A stretch of DNA of 64,000 nucleotides from Ruegeria_B marisflavi (lineage in GTDB: Bacteria > Pseudomonadota > Alphaproteobacteria > Rhodobacterales > Rhodobacteraceae): contig NZ_JAOVQN010000013.1 of NCBI RefSeq assembly GCF_025673445.1, positions 1 through 64,000 on the forward strand. Reading direction: 5' to 3'. Position 1 is the stretch's first letter. Every line of letters starts with the position of its first letter. Position numbers and translations under genes: made by a program. Positions 32,813-42,107 of this stretch are shown piece by piece. The notes beneath the pieces are model-generated. The model was not told the DNA's origin. It was given only the letters and a program-made list of their open reading frames with translations, and made no database searches.

Positions 32813-34248
32813 GCCCGTACCTCCAGCACATTGGCCAACAGGCCCTGATCCTCGGCGAAATAGCGGCGCAGCATCGCCTTGGCGGTCTCCATCCGGTAAG
32901 CGGCCGAGGCGCGCATGTCCGACATCGGGGTGAAATCGGACTCGAACTCTGGCAGGGCCGCGTTAACAACCTCTTGTGTCCAGGGCTGTCCGGTCAGCGC
33001 CGCCTCGACCGCGCGGGCGCGTTTCGGGATGCCCGCCATACCGCCAAAGGCGATGCGGGCGGCGGTGACGCTGCCGCCCTCGACCGTGATGTTGAAACAG
33101 CCGCAGACGGCCGAGATATCCTGATCGAAACGCTTCGACAGCTTGTAGCATTTCAGCCGGTCGGGCTGGCGCGGAAAACTCACCGCCTCGACAAACTCGC
33201 CAGGCGCGCGGTCCTGCTTGCCATAGTCGAGGAAGAACGCCTCGAGCGGCAGGTCGCGGCGGGTATCGCCCCGGCGCAGTTGCAGGGTGGCCCCCAGCGC
33301 GATCAGCGCGGGCGGGTTGTCACCGATGGGCGAGCCATTGGCGATGTTGCCGCCGACAGTGGCGGCATTGCGCACCTGTACGCTGGCATAGCGGCGGATC
33401 ATTTCGCCATAGGACGGGTGCAGGGGGGCGACAGTGTCGCGCATCCGGTTCATGTCGACCATGGCACCGAGGCGCACTTGGGTATCGGTGACCTCGATCT
33501 CCTTCAGATCGGCGCAGCCGGAAAGGAAAATGACCTTGGGCAGGCCGCGCAACTGCTTGGTGACCCAGAGGCCCACATCGGTCGCCCCGGCGACCAGCGT
33601 GGCGTCGGGGTGGGCGGCATAGAGTGCCGCGAGTTCATCGGAGGATGCTGGGGAAGAGGGGGGCTTTGCCCCACCCGCCATTGCCTCTTGGGCAACTGGC
33701 GCACTGGAAGAGGGGGGCTCTGCCCCCCGGCCTGCGGCCTCCCCCCGGAGTATTTCCGGCGAAATGAAGGCGCGATCGGTGGCGAGCCAGTCGGGTTTCG
33801 GCGCGCTTTCGACCGCGCGGGCGGCACGGATGATCGGGGCATAGCCAGTGCAGCGGCAGAGATTGCCGGCCAGTTGGGTGTCGTGGTCGGTGGCGCCCTC
33901 GGCATGGCCCGCGACCATCGACATCACGAAGCCCGGCGTGCAGAAGCCGCACTGGCTGCCGTGATGGGTCACCATGGCCTGTTGCACCGGATGGCTGCCG
34001 CCCAGCCCCTCGACCGTGCGCACCGCCTTGCCGTGAAGCTGCGGCAAGAACAGGATGCAGGCGTTCAGGGCGCGGGTGCCATCGGCATCGCTGACGGCCA
34101 CGGTGCAGGCGCCGCAATCGCCCTCGTTGCAGCCTTCCTTGGTGCCGGTCAGACCGCGATCCTCGCGCAGCCAGTCGAGCAGCGTCGCGGTGGGGTCGGC
34201 CTCCACCAGCTCCACTGTCTCTCCGTTCAGAAGAAACGTGATCTTCAT
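32809..34248 (-). CDS. xdhA: xanthine dehydrogenase, iron-sulfur and FAD subunit
   Basis: A 479-residue small subunit carrying electrons from the molybdenum centre to NAD. The plant-type 2Fe-2S domain has C40, C45, C48 and C64 (KEGCNEGDCGACTV). The second 2Fe-2S domain has C100, C103, C131 and C133 (QCGFCTPGF, LCRCTGYAP). The FAD domain begins near 215 (TLVAGATDVGL) and includes TVGGNIANGSPIGDN; a CO-dehydrogenase flavoprotein C-terminal domain follows. The linker (about 163-203) is enlarged by in-frame repeat sequence. First gene of the operon; a 315-base non-coding stretch upstream should hold the promoter. Confidence 0.95.
   Translation of the reverse strand: MKITFLLNGETVELVEADPTATLLDWLREDRGLTGTKEGCNEGDCGACTVAVSDADGTRALNACILFLPQLHGKAVRTVEGLGGSHPVQQAMVTHHGSQCGFCTPGFVMSMVAGHAEGATDHDTQLAGNLCRCTGYAPIIRAARAVESAPKPDWLATDRAFISPEILRGEAAGRGAEPPSSSAPVAQEAMAGGAKPPSSPASSDELAALYAAHPDATLVAGATDVGLWVTKQLRGLPKVIFLSGCADLKEIEVTDTQVRLGAMVDMNRMRDTVAPLHPSYGEMIRRYASVQVRNAATVGGNIANGSPIGDNPPALIALGATLQLRRGDTRRDLPLEAFFLDYGKQDRAPGEFVEAVSFPRQPDRLKCYKLSKRFDQDISAVCGCFNITVEGGSVTAARIAFGGMAGIPKRARAVEAALTGQPWTQEVVNAALPEFESDFTPMSDMRASAAYRMETAKAMLRRYFAEDQGLLANVLEVRA
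33652..33770 (+). repeat. GAGTATTT repeat copy inside xdhA, with internal duplication
   Basis: The segment has two copies of GGAAGAGGGGGGCTYTGCCCC (33652-33672 and 33706-33726), 54 bases apart, followed by GGCCTGCGGCC and CCCCCCGGAGTATTTCC...GAAATGAAGG up to 33770. It lies on the strand opposite to the gene, and inverted relative to the copy in xdhB. The 54-base period makes an 18-residue protein repeat (AEPPSS / AKPPSS) in the XdhA linker. Confidence 0.75.
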
Positions 34249-34563
34249 ACTGTGAAACCCGTCGCCTTACCCTGTTGGCCCATCGGTGCCCTCCTTCGAT
34301 GCGACGTAGAAGAAGAGGCGGGCTGTGTTATGGCAAAAGGTTAGAAACGCGAGCGGCCATCTGGCAAGAAAAACTCATTCTGCGCTGCAACATTTTTGCG
34401 TTGTCCGTGGCGGGTTTGAAAAGATGCCTGAAAAATACTCCAACTGAATCAACGGTCTGCCCCTGCGGCCCGGACGTGGGTTTGAAAGACCTTCAGGTTT
34501 TAACGAATAATCGCAAGCGGCCTTTTGGCGAACGGGTGGTAGTCTGTGGCCCGTCCTGTCGCC
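34249..34563. promoter_or_regulatory. non-coding stretch upstream of xdhA
   Basis: These 315 bases separate the xdhA start from the TauE/SafE gene end, both on the minus strand. Parts are clearly less GC-rich (AAAACTCATTCTGCGCTGCAA, GAAAAATACTCCAACTGAAT), which fits a promoter and operator zone for the xdh operon. Two similar strings, GGGTTTGAAAAGA near 34412 and GGGTTTGAAAGAC near 34480, stand out. No riboswitch, tRNA or ORF was recognised. Confidence 0.45.
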
Positions 34564-35360
34564 TCAGAGCAGCGAGGCCAGCCGTTGCAGGCCGATCCCG
34601 ATCGCCAGCAATCCCACCGCCAACGTCAGGGGCCGCCGCGGCGCGATGGCGCCAGCCGGCCGCCCACCAGCGCCGCAGGCACGCCGCCGGCCACCAGTCC
34701 AGCCACGGGCAGCAACACCTCGTGCAGGTCGCGCCCGGTGCCCCACCGGCCCAGATGGTACCCGGCCATCAGCGCCAGGAACACCGTCAGGCTCACCACC
34801 AGTTCGGCCAGCGCCGAGGATCCGATGGCGCGGCGCGGCTCGTGGCCCGCGCCGATCAGCCCGCTGGTCACCACCGGCCCCCAGCTGCCGCCGATCCCCT
34901 CGATCAGCCCGCCGGTGGCGCCCAGCGCCGAGATCCGTCCGGTCGCCAACAGGCGCGGCGCCCGCCCAGACAGCCCGCGCCACAGGATCAGCCCGCCGAT
35001 CAGCAAGAGGTATCCGCCGATGATCACCGTCAGCACCGGCCGTTTCAGCTCGCCCAGAATCAGCGCGCCGATGATACCCCCCGCGGCCCCGGCCAGCGCC
35101 AGGCGCCCAAACAGCGCCTTGTCGATATTGCCGTTGAGCGCATGGGAAATCCCCGCCACGATGCCGGTCGGCACCTTGGCCGCGTTGACACTGGCGGACA
35201 CCAGCGGCGGCGGCACACCTTGGGCCAAAAGGACCGAGGCCGAGATGACACCGAACCCCATGCCCAGGGCACTGTCTGCAAGCTGCGCGGTAAAGCCCAC
35301 AAGGGCAAAGGTCAGGAACAGGTCCAAGGGCGACTCGGGGGAAAAGAGCCTGGTTGCCAT
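34564..35360 (-). pseudogene. TauE/SafE-family permease with a C-terminal frameshift
   Basis: The gene encodes a TauE/SafE (DUF81) membrane protein, a family of sulfite or organosulfonate exporters. The first frame runs from the ATG at 35360 for 244 residues: ALVGFTAQLADSALGMGFGV, SASVNAAKVPTGIVAGISHA, TGGLIEGIGGSWGPVVTSGL. It stops at 34626 soon after VGGRLA. The expected last helix is in the adjacent frame: AIAPRRPLTLAVGLLAIGIG and LQRLASLL, ending at 34564. One base missing within CTGGCGCCATC (near 34650; CTGGCGGCCATC would restore the frame) explains the break. Either the sequence has an error or the C-terminal helix is lost. The gene has about seven to eight transmembrane segments otherwise. 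Confidence 0.7.
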
Positions 35361-35459
35361 CTCGCTAAGCTATTCCCGGGCGTCCCGCAATCGGGGTTTT
35401 CGCCGGGGTCGTCACATCCCCCGTGGCGCCCCTGATCCGGATCGCCTATCGTCTCTGGC

Positions 35460-38400
35460 ATGAGCAGTAACCCCCGATTCATCCACCTCCGCCTGCATAC
35501 CGAATACTCGCTTCTCGAAGGCGCGATCCGGCTCAAGAAACTGCCCGCGCTTTGCGAGAAGATGGGCATGCCGGCGGTGGCGGTCACCGATACCAACAAC
35601 CTGTTTGCTGCGCTGGAATTCTCGGTTTCGGCCAGCGGCGCGGGCATCCAGCCGATCATCGGCTGCCAGGTCTCGCTGGCCTATGTCACGCCGATGCCGG
35701 GGGAAAAGCCGAAGCCGCCTGCCGGGATCGTTCTGCTGGCCCAGTCCGAGGCGGGGTACGAGAACCTGATGAAGCTCAACAGCTGCCTTTACATCGACAA
35801 GGGCGGGCAGCTGCCGCAGGTCACGCTGGACGAGCTTGCCGCCCATTCCGAAGGGCTGATCTGTCTCAGCGGCGGGCCCGACGGGCCGGTGGGGCGGCTT
35901 TTGCAGCAGGGTCAGCGCCCGGCGGCCGAGACGTTGGTGGACCAGCTGGCGGGCATGTTCCCCGACCGGCTTTATATCGAGCTGCAACGCCACCCGGGCG
36001 AGGGTGGCGCGCCCGAGGCCGAGCGCCTGACGGAACGCGGCCATGTCGAGATGGCCTATGCCAAGGGCCTGCCGCTGGTGGCCACCAACGATGTCTATTT
36101 CCCCAGCTCCGACATGTACGAGGCGCATGATGCGCTGATCTGCATCGCCGAGGGCGCCTATGTCGATCAGCAGCAGGGCCGCCGCCGCCTGACCGCGCAG
36201 CATTACCTAAAATCGCCGCAGGAGATGGCGACGCTCTTTGCCGATCTGCCCGAGGCGGTCGAGAATACCGTCGAGATCGCCCGCCGCTGCGCCTTCATGG
36301 CCTACAAGCGCGCGCCGATCCTGCCGAAGTTCGCCGATGACGAGGTGCAGGAACTGCGCCGCCAGGCCAACGCGGGCTTGCAGGCCCGTCTTGCGGTTAT
36401 CCCGCATGCGGTCAGCGCCGAGGATTACCAGAAACGGCTCGATTTCGAGCTCGACATCATCGAAGGGATGGGCTTTCCCGGTTACTTCCTGATCGTGGCC
36501 GATTTCATCAAATGGGCCAAGGATCATGACATCCCGGTGGGGCCGGGGCGGGGCTCGGGCGCGGGCTCGCTGGTGGCCTATGCGCTGACCATCACCGACC
36601 TCGACCCGCTGCGTTACAGCCTGCTCTTCGAACGCTTCCTGAACCCCGAGCGGGTCTCGATGCCCGACTTCGACATCGACTTCTGCATGGACCGGCGCGA
36701 AGAGGTGATCCGCTACGTGCAGGAGAAGTACGGCCGCGACAAGGTGGGGCAGATCATCACCTTCGGTGCGCTTCTGTCCAAGGCCGCCGTGCGCGACATC
36801 GGCCGGGTGTTGCAGATGCCCTATGGCCAGGTGGATCGCCTCTCCAAGATGATCCCGGTCGAAGGCGTGAAACCCGTCAGCATCGAAAAGGCGTTGGCCG
36901 ACGAGCCGCGCCTGCGCGATGCCGCGCGCGAGGAAGAGGTGGTCGACCGCCTGTTGACCTATGGCCAGCAGGTCGAAGGGCTGCTCCGGAATGCCTCGAC
37001 CCATGCGGCGGGCGTGGTGATCGGCGACCGCCCGCTTGATGCGCTGGTGCCGCTCTACCAGGATCCGCGCTCGGACATGCCGGCCACCCAGTTCAACATG
37101 AAATGGGTGGAACAGGCGGGGCTGGTGAAATTCGACTTTCTGGGTCTCAAGACCCTGACCGTGATCCAGAACGCGATGGATCTGATCTTCAAATCGGGCC
37201 GCCCGCTGCATGTGGCCGCAGACGGGCGCCAGCTCTACGACCCGGCGGAAGGGGCCCAGAACCAGATCAACGCCATCCCGCTGGATGACGAGCCCACCTA
37301 TAAACTCTATTCCGCCGCCAAGACCGTCGCCGTGTTCCAGGTGGAAAGTTCGGGCATGATGGATGCGCTCAAGCGCATGAAACCCACCTGTATCGAGGAT
37401 ATCGTGGCCCTTGTGGCGCTCTACCGCCCCGGGCCCATGGAGAACATCCCGGTCTATTGCGAGGTCAAGAACGGCGTCCGCGATCTGGCTTCGATCCACC
37501 CCTCGATCGACTTCATCCTCGAAGAAACCCAGGGCATCATCGTCTATCAGGAACAGGTGATGCAGATCGCCCAGGTGATGGCGGGCTACAGCCTTGGCGG
37601 CGCCGACCTCTTGCGCCGCGCCATGGGCAAGAAGATCGCCGAGGAAATGGCCAAGGAACGCCCCAAGTTCATCGAAGGGGCCACCGCCAACGGCGTGACC
37701 AAGGAAAAGGCGGGCGAGGTCTTCGACCTGCTGGAAAAATTCGCCAATTACGGCTTCAACAAATCCCACGCCGCCGCCTATGCCGTGGTCAGCTACCAGA
37801 CCGCCTGGCTCAAGGCCAACCACCCGGTCGAGTTCATGGCGGGCGTCATGAACTGCGATATCCACCTGACCGACAAGCTGGCGGTCTATTTCGAAGAGGT
37901 CCGCAAGGGGCTGGGCCTGCCTTACGTGCCGCCCTGCGTGAACCGCTCCCAGGCCACCTTCGACGTGGTGAACGGAGAGCTCGTCTATGCGCTGGGCGCG
38001 CTCAAGAACGTGGGCGTCGAGGCGATGCGCCTGGTGGTCGAGGGGCGCGGCAACAAACCCTTCGTCAACCTTTTCGACCTGGCCCGCCGGGTCGATCTGA
38101 AAAAGGTCGGCAAACGTCCGCTGGAAATGCTCGCGCGCGCCGGGGCCTTTGACCAGCTCGACCCCAACCGCCGCCGGGTGTTTGAAAGCATCGAGGCGCT
38201 CAGCGCCTATTCCGCCGCCATCCACGACCAGAAAGCCTCGAACCAGGTCTCGCTCTTTGGCGAGGCGGGCGACGACCTGCCCGAACCGCGTCTGGCCGCC
38301 GTGCCCGACTGGCTGCCTGCCGAACGCCTCTCGGAGGAGTTCAAGGCGATCGGCTTCTACCTCTCGGGCCACCCGCTCGACGACTATATGCCCGCGCTGA

Positions 38401-38960
38401 AACGCCGGGGCGTGCTGACGCTGGACGAGGTCACCGAACAGGCCCGCTCAGGCCCGGTTCTTGCCAAGATGGCGGGCGTTGTCGCCGGGCGGCAGGAGCG
38501 CAAATCCGCCCGGGGCAACCGCTTCGCCTTTGCCCAGATGTCCGACCCCACCGGCGCGTTCGAGGTGACGCTCTTCTCCGAAGTGCTGGAGAAAAGCCGC
38601 GACTATCTCGAAACCGGTTCCCATGTGGTGCTGACCGCCGAGGCGACGATGGAGGCCGACCAGCTCAAACTACTGGCCCGCTCGGTCGGTCCCGCCGATA
38701 CCGTGGTGGCCGAGGCGGGCGCCACCGGCCTGCGCGTCTTCATGGACGATGCCAGCGCCGTGGCCACCGTCGCCCATATCCTGGCCGAGGCGGCGCAGGC
38801 CGCCCGCAATGCCGCCCGCGGCCCGATCCAGCTCTGCCTGATGGATCCCGGCCTGCCCGGCGAGGTCGAGATGGACCTGGGCCAGGATTTCCCCCTCAAT
38901 CCCCAGATCAAGGGCGCGATCAAGTCGCTTGACGGGGTGCTGGACGTCGAGGAGATCTGA
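35460..38960 (+). CDS. dnaE: DNA polymerase III subunit alpha
   Basis: The 1166-residue catalytic subunit of the replicative DNA polymerase. The PHP domain starts at once (FIHLRLHTEYSLLEGAI). The palm carries GPGRGSGAGSLVAYAL and catalytic aspartates D403 and D405 in MPDFDIDFC. Finger and Hinge motifs QVMQIAQVMAGYSLGGADLL and YGFNKSHAAAYAVVSYQTA follow. The tandem helix-hairpin-helix, OB-fold and C-terminal tau-interacting regions follow (FKAIGFYLSGHPLDDY). Length and order match DnaE1, not the error-prone DnaE2. The gene is single, divergent from the TauE/SafE gene. Confidence 0.97.
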   Translation: MSSNPRFIHLRLHTEYSLLEGAIRLKKLPALCEKMGMPAVAVTDTNNLFAALEFSVSASGAGIQPIIGCQVSLAYVTPMPGEKPKPPAGIVLLAQSEAGYENLMKLNSCLYIDKGGQLPQVTLDELAAHSEGLICLSGGPDGPVGRLLQQGQRPAAETLVDQLAGMFPDRLYIELQRHPGEGGAPEAERLTERGHVEMAYAKGLPLVATNDVYFPSSDMYEAHDALICIAEGAYVDQQQGRRRLTAQHYLKSPQEMATLFADLPEAVENTVEIARRCAFMAYKRAPILPKFADDEVQELRRQANAGLQARLAVIPHAVSAEDYQKRLDFELDIIEGMGFPGYFLIVADFIKWAKDHDIPVGPGRGSGAGSLVAYALTITDLDPLRYSLLFERFLNPERVSMPDFDIDFCMDRREEVIRYVQEKYGRDKVGQIITFGALLSKAAVRDIGRVLQMPYGQVDRLSKMIPVEGVKPVSIEKALADEPRLRDAAREEEVVDRLLTYGQQVEGLLRNASTHAAGVVIGDRPLDALVPLYQDPRSDMPATQFNMKWVEQAGLVKFDFLGLKTLTVIQNAMDLIFKSGRPLHVAADGRQLYDPAEGAQNQINAIPLDDEPTYKLYSAAKTVAVFQVESSGMMDALKRMKPTCIEDIVALVALYRPGPMENIPVYCEVKNGVRDLASIHPSIDFILEETQGIIVYQEQVMQIAQVMAGYSLGGADLLRRAMGKKIAEEMAKERPKFIEGATANGVTKEKAGEVFDLLEKFANYGFNKSHAAAYAVVSYQTAWLKANHPVEFMAGVMNCDIHLTDKLAVYFEEVRKGLGLPYVPPCVNRSQATFDVVNGELVYALGALKNVGVEAMRLVVEGRGNKPFVNLFDLARRVDLKKVGKRPLEMLARAGAFDQLDPNRRRVFESIEALSAYSAAIHDQKASNQVSLFGEAGDDLPEPRLAAVPDWLPAERLSEEFKAIGFYLSGHPLDDYMPALKRRGVLTLDEVTEQARSGPVLAKMAGVVAGRQERKSARGNRFAFAQMSDPTGAFEVTLFSEVLEKSRDYLETGSHVVLTAEATMEADQLKLLARSVGPADTVVAEAGATGLRVFMDDASAVATVAHILAEAAQAARNAARGPIQLCLMDPGLPGEVEMDLGQDFPLNPQIKGAIKSLDGVLDVEEI

Positions 38961-39015
38961 GACGATACTTCCCCTGTCTCCGTTTTTCGTCAGAACCCTT
39001 GAAGGGAGGACAGAC

Positions 39016-39231
39016 ATGACAGTAAACCCTCGTTTTCACCTGACCGCCGCGCTGGCATTTGCCCTGGGCCTTGCCGCGATCGCGCCCGGCGCGGCGCTTG
39101 CCGACAAGAAAACCGACCGTGCCATAAAGGGGGCCCTGATCGGCGCCGGGGTCGGGGCACTGGTCGGCGACAGCAAGACCGCCGCCGCGGGCGCGGTTGT
39201 CGGCGCCATCGTCGGCGCCAACAAGAAGTGA
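39016..39231 (+). CDS. small glycine-zipper exported protein
   Basis: A 71-residue protein with a signal peptide (FHLTAALAFALGLAAIAPGAALA), mature part DKKTDRAIKGALIGAGVGAL followed by GDSKTAAAGAVVGAIVGANKK. The G-x3-G-x3-G pattern is the glycine-zipper/YMGG type that packs in the outer membrane or periplasm. The start at 39016 has AAGGGAGGA upstream. It follows dnaE by 55 bases and precedes another exported protein; function unknown. Confidence 0.75.
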   Translation: MTVNPRFHLTAALAFALGLAAIAPGAALADKKTDRAIKGALIGAGVGALVGDSKTAAAGAVVGAIVGANKK

Positions 39232-39264
39232 CACACCCACGCGATATCCAGTCGGGAGGCCGGG

Positions 39265-39633
39265 ATGTTTGACACAAGACATTGGATCGCCGCACTTGCC
39301 GCGACCTGCCTGTTCACCACCGCCGCGCGGGCGGATGAAGAGGCCGAGAAGATGGTGCAGGACGCGCTCGACGTGATGTACCACACCTGCCAGTCGGTCA
39401 TCGACGAGGCCGACGGGGACGAGGCCTATGTCCTCGACGTGGTGTCGAAGATGGTGGCGCTGTCGCTCTACAACCGCGAGATCGACATCACCGCCTACTC
39501 CACCTCGGAGGAGGACAAGACCCGCCTGCGCGAAGCCTTCGTCGCCGCGCTGGGCGAAGGATGCCAGTCAGACCAGAACGCGCTTTTGGGCGGGGTGGTC
39601 GATACGGCGGTGAAATCCACGCTGGGGCTGTAA
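39265..39633 (+). CDS. periplasmic protein of unknown function
   Basis: A 122-residue protein with a signal peptide (MFDTRHWIAALAATCLFTTAARA) and an acidic helical mature domain (DEEAEKMVQDALDVMYHTCQ, SKMVALSLYNREIDITAYST, EEDKTRLREAFVAALGEGC). Two mature cysteines could form a disulfide. I do not recognise the family. It lies 33 bases after the glycine-zipper gene and is probably co-transcribed with it; it converges with dabA. Confidence 0.7.
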   Translation: MFDTRHWIAALAATCLFTTAARADEEAEKMVQDALDVMYHTCQSVIDEADGDEAYVLDVVSKMVALSLYNREIDITAYSTSEEDKTRLREAFVAALGEGCQSDQNALLGGVVDTAVKSTLGL

Positions 39634-39688
39634 CGGCCAGACGCGCAGCGGCGGGGGACTTGCCGCCGCGCGGGGGCAATTGGCCGCC

Positions 39689-42091
39689 TCATTCGGCGGC
39701 GATTGCCCGATCCACTTGTGCCTCAGGTGCAAAGGGCACCCAGGTCAGATCACCGTCATAACGCCAGGCCAGCTTGCCCGTATCGTCCATCGCGATCAGG
39801 TGCAGCCAGCCATTGTCAAAGAGCGCCCTGACCCCGGGGTGCCGCCGCAATACGTCGGTCATCGCCGCGCGCGGCGCCTCGATCACCACCGACAGGCGCA
39901 GCGGCTCGTGCTGGAACCCTTCGCCGTCATGCACCGACTGCCACGGCAGGCCCGGGCGCGGCGCGCCGCCGTTGCCCTCCAGCACGCCGATACCGCCCAC
40001 CACGTTATGAAGCAGCTTGTTGCCGCCGCCGAACAGGGCAGGGGCCACGGTCGAGCCGTAATATTGCAGGCTGATCCAGCTTGCGACCACCACCGGCGCG
40101 GTCAGGATCAGTTCCAGCACGCCAAAGCCTTCGTCGCGGCGCCAGTCATAGTTGTGGAGAAACGCCTGTCCCGCCAGCCCGGTGCCTTCGGTCCGGTGCC
40201 GGGGGGCGGCGACAAAGGCACGGCAGCCCGCCAGCCCCCATTCGGGGCGCAATTCTGCCCAGTCCTGCGCCCGCCGGGCAATATCCGCCCCGCCCTTGGC
40301 ACGCGGCAGCCGGGCGGCGCGCTCGGCGCGTGCCAGTTGCCCGGCCTGCTCCAGCCAGGCCCTGAGCCGCGCGATATCCGCCGCCCAATCGCCTGACGGC
40401 AGGTCCTGATCGAACAGCGTCACCCGGTCGGTTGTCGTATGGTGCAGCGCGGCCAGGAACACCGTGTCGGCGGGGATCTCGACCCCCTCCGCCCGCAGCC
40501 CCTCGCGCACGCCCGCGTCGTTCAGCAGCCCGGCCAGCAGCCGCGCGTTCACATCGCCCGCATAACCGCCGCAGGCCCCGCACTGCAAAGCGCTTTCATG
40601 CGGGTTGTTGGTGACATCGGCGCCATGACCCGCAACCATCACCACCCGCGCGAACCCGCTTGTCAGCGACATCGCGCCCAGCACAGTCCGTGCCATGGCA
40701 ACCCGTGCCTCGGGGCCAATCGCTGGGTCGAGCTGCGGCGCCGGATCGGCCTTGGCCACCTTGCCCAGCCCCAGTGCATCGCGCACCAGCTTGCCGGCAT
40801 AGACCGGCCCCGTCGCCTCGACAAAGGCAAAGGACGACACCGCCGCCAGCTTGAACCGGCCCCAGGCCCGCCCGGCCCGCGCAGTGTACCGGCGCCCCAG
40901 GTCCACCTCGCCGGGTTCCACCGCCTGCGACTGCACCCCAGGCCTCAGCAGCACCGGCCCCCGCGTCTCGACCACGTCCGACCCGGCCGCCCGGTGCGCA
41001 CTGGCCAGGCCAAAGAACCCGGCAAAGCCGATGGTCTCTATGCCTGCGTCCTGTGCCTCCAGCGCCCGGCGGAACACTTCGGACCGCACGTCGATGCAGA
41101 ACGCGGCCTGCACCGCAGGCCGTTCCTGCCGGATCGCTGCCGCGCCGCCCTCCAGCGTCTCGGCCAGCCTGCGCTGCGCCGCCCGCTCACTGGCCTCCTG
41201 CCAGACCGCGTCGATGGCCATGTCCCGCGTGGGCGTCACCGGCGCCTCATGCGCGGCCACCGCCTTGGCCCAGCGATCCGCGATCTGAGCGCCGTAAAGC
41301 CCCATCAACGCCTCGTCGAACACCATCCGGATCGCCAGCAGCTCGGTCACCGTGTTGTCGGTCGCCCCTTCCAGCTCGGCCTGCCACAGCAGGTAGCGGG
41401 CATATTGCGCCCAACCGCCCAGCGTCATCAACCAGCGGTGAAAGGCTGTGTCAGAGGCCGCTGTGCTCAGCCCCAGCGCCTCGCTCGCCCGTCCGATTGC
41501 CCGCCAATGCGACCGGTTGGTCGCCGCGACAAAGGCACCGAACCCAGTCAGCCCGTGAATCTCGGGCGTCAGGTCACGGCTGGCAAACTCGCGCCATGCA
41601 CTGAACGCCCCGCCGGTCCGCCCCGGCTGCCACAGCGCCTGTCCTTCATCGAAATGGCTGGCCGCCCAGACCCCGATCCGGTCCTCGATCAGACCGGGCC
41701 AGTCGACGCCCGACACCTCGGCGGCCAGATCGGCCACCGTGGGCAGCGCCTCGGGCTGCGCGGCCTGCGTCTCCACCGCCGCCACCACCTCGGCCAGCGT
41801 CAGCCGCCCGAACCGGGCCGACCGCAGCGCCGCCGCCAGATCGCTCTCCAATATCTCGCCTGCCGAGAACTTCTCGGCCCAGACCGACCGCTCGGGCATG
41901 ATCAGGGTCCCGGACACCCGCGCCAGCCGCGCGGCGCTCACCGCCAGCGGCTCGTCCGACTGGCCCAGAAAGGGGTTGACCGCGACGCTCGCCGACAGCG
42001 GGAACAGCGGCGGGATCGCGCGCGCGGCGCCATTGGCCTCGGACACCAGTTCCAGAAGCGGGGCGGGCATGGTTTCAAGCTTTGCAAACAT
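39689..42091 (-). CDS. dabA: DabA, probable inorganic carbon transporter subunit (DUF2309)
   Basis: An 800-residue UPF0753/DUF2309 protein, the beta-carbonic-anhydrase-like half of the DAB system that converts CO2 to bicarbonate vectorially at the inner membrane. The zinc-site pattern is intact: C332 and D334 (FCIDVRSE), H489 (VAGHGADV) and C504 (LQCGACGG); the C-x-D spacing and the H-to-C distance of 15 equal those of the studied Halothiobacillus DabA. The ATG at 42091 is chosen by the family N-terminus and lies 16 bases after the dabB stop, in dabB-dabA order. Expected partner: DabB. Confidence 0.92.
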   Translation of the reverse strand: MFAKLETMPAPLLELVSEANGAARAIPPLFPLSASVAVNPFLGQSDEPLAVSAARLARVSGTLIMPERSVWAEKFSAGEILESDLAAALRSARFGRLTLAEVVAAVETQAAQPEALPTVADLAAEVSGVDWPGLIEDRIGVWAASHFDEGQALWQPGRTGGAFSAWREFASRDLTPEIHGLTGFGAFVAATNRSHWRAIGRASEALGLSTAASDTAFHRWLMTLGGWAQYARYLLWQAELEGATDNTVTELLAIRMVFDEALMGLYGAQIADRWAKAVAAHEAPVTPTRDMAIDAVWQEASERAAQRRLAETLEGGAAAIRQERPAVQAAFCIDVRSEVFRRALEAQDAGIETIGFAGFFGLASAHRAAGSDVVETRGPVLLRPGVQSQAVEPGEVDLGRRYTARAGRAWGRFKLAAVSSFAFVEATGPVYAGKLVRDALGLGKVAKADPAPQLDPAIGPEARVAMARTVLGAMSLTSGFARVVMVAGHGADVTNNPHESALQCGACGGYAGDVNARLLAGLLNDAGVREGLRAEGVEIPADTVFLAALHHTTTDRVTLFDQDLPSGDWAADIARLRAWLEQAGQLARAERAARLPRAKGGADIARRAQDWAELRPEWGLAGCRAFVAAPRHRTEGTGLAGQAFLHNYDWRRDEGFGVLELILTAPVVVASWISLQYYGSTVAPALFGGGNKLLHNVVGGIGVLEGNGGAPRPGLPWQSVHDGEGFQHEPLRLSVVIEAPRAAMTDVLRRHPGVRALFDNGWLHLIAMDDTGKLAWRYDGDLTWVPFAPEAQVDRAIAAE

Positions 42092-42107
42092 CTCTCTCGT
42101 CTCCAGG

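Noticed and set aside
33652..33770. CRISPR-like array from the two 21-base repeats in xdhA
   Set aside because: Only two copies exist, they lie within a coding gene in frame, and no cas genes are nearby.
36207..38372. 721-codon open frame on the minus strand within dnaE
   Set aside because: It is the antisense of an intact and well-recognised polymerase gene.
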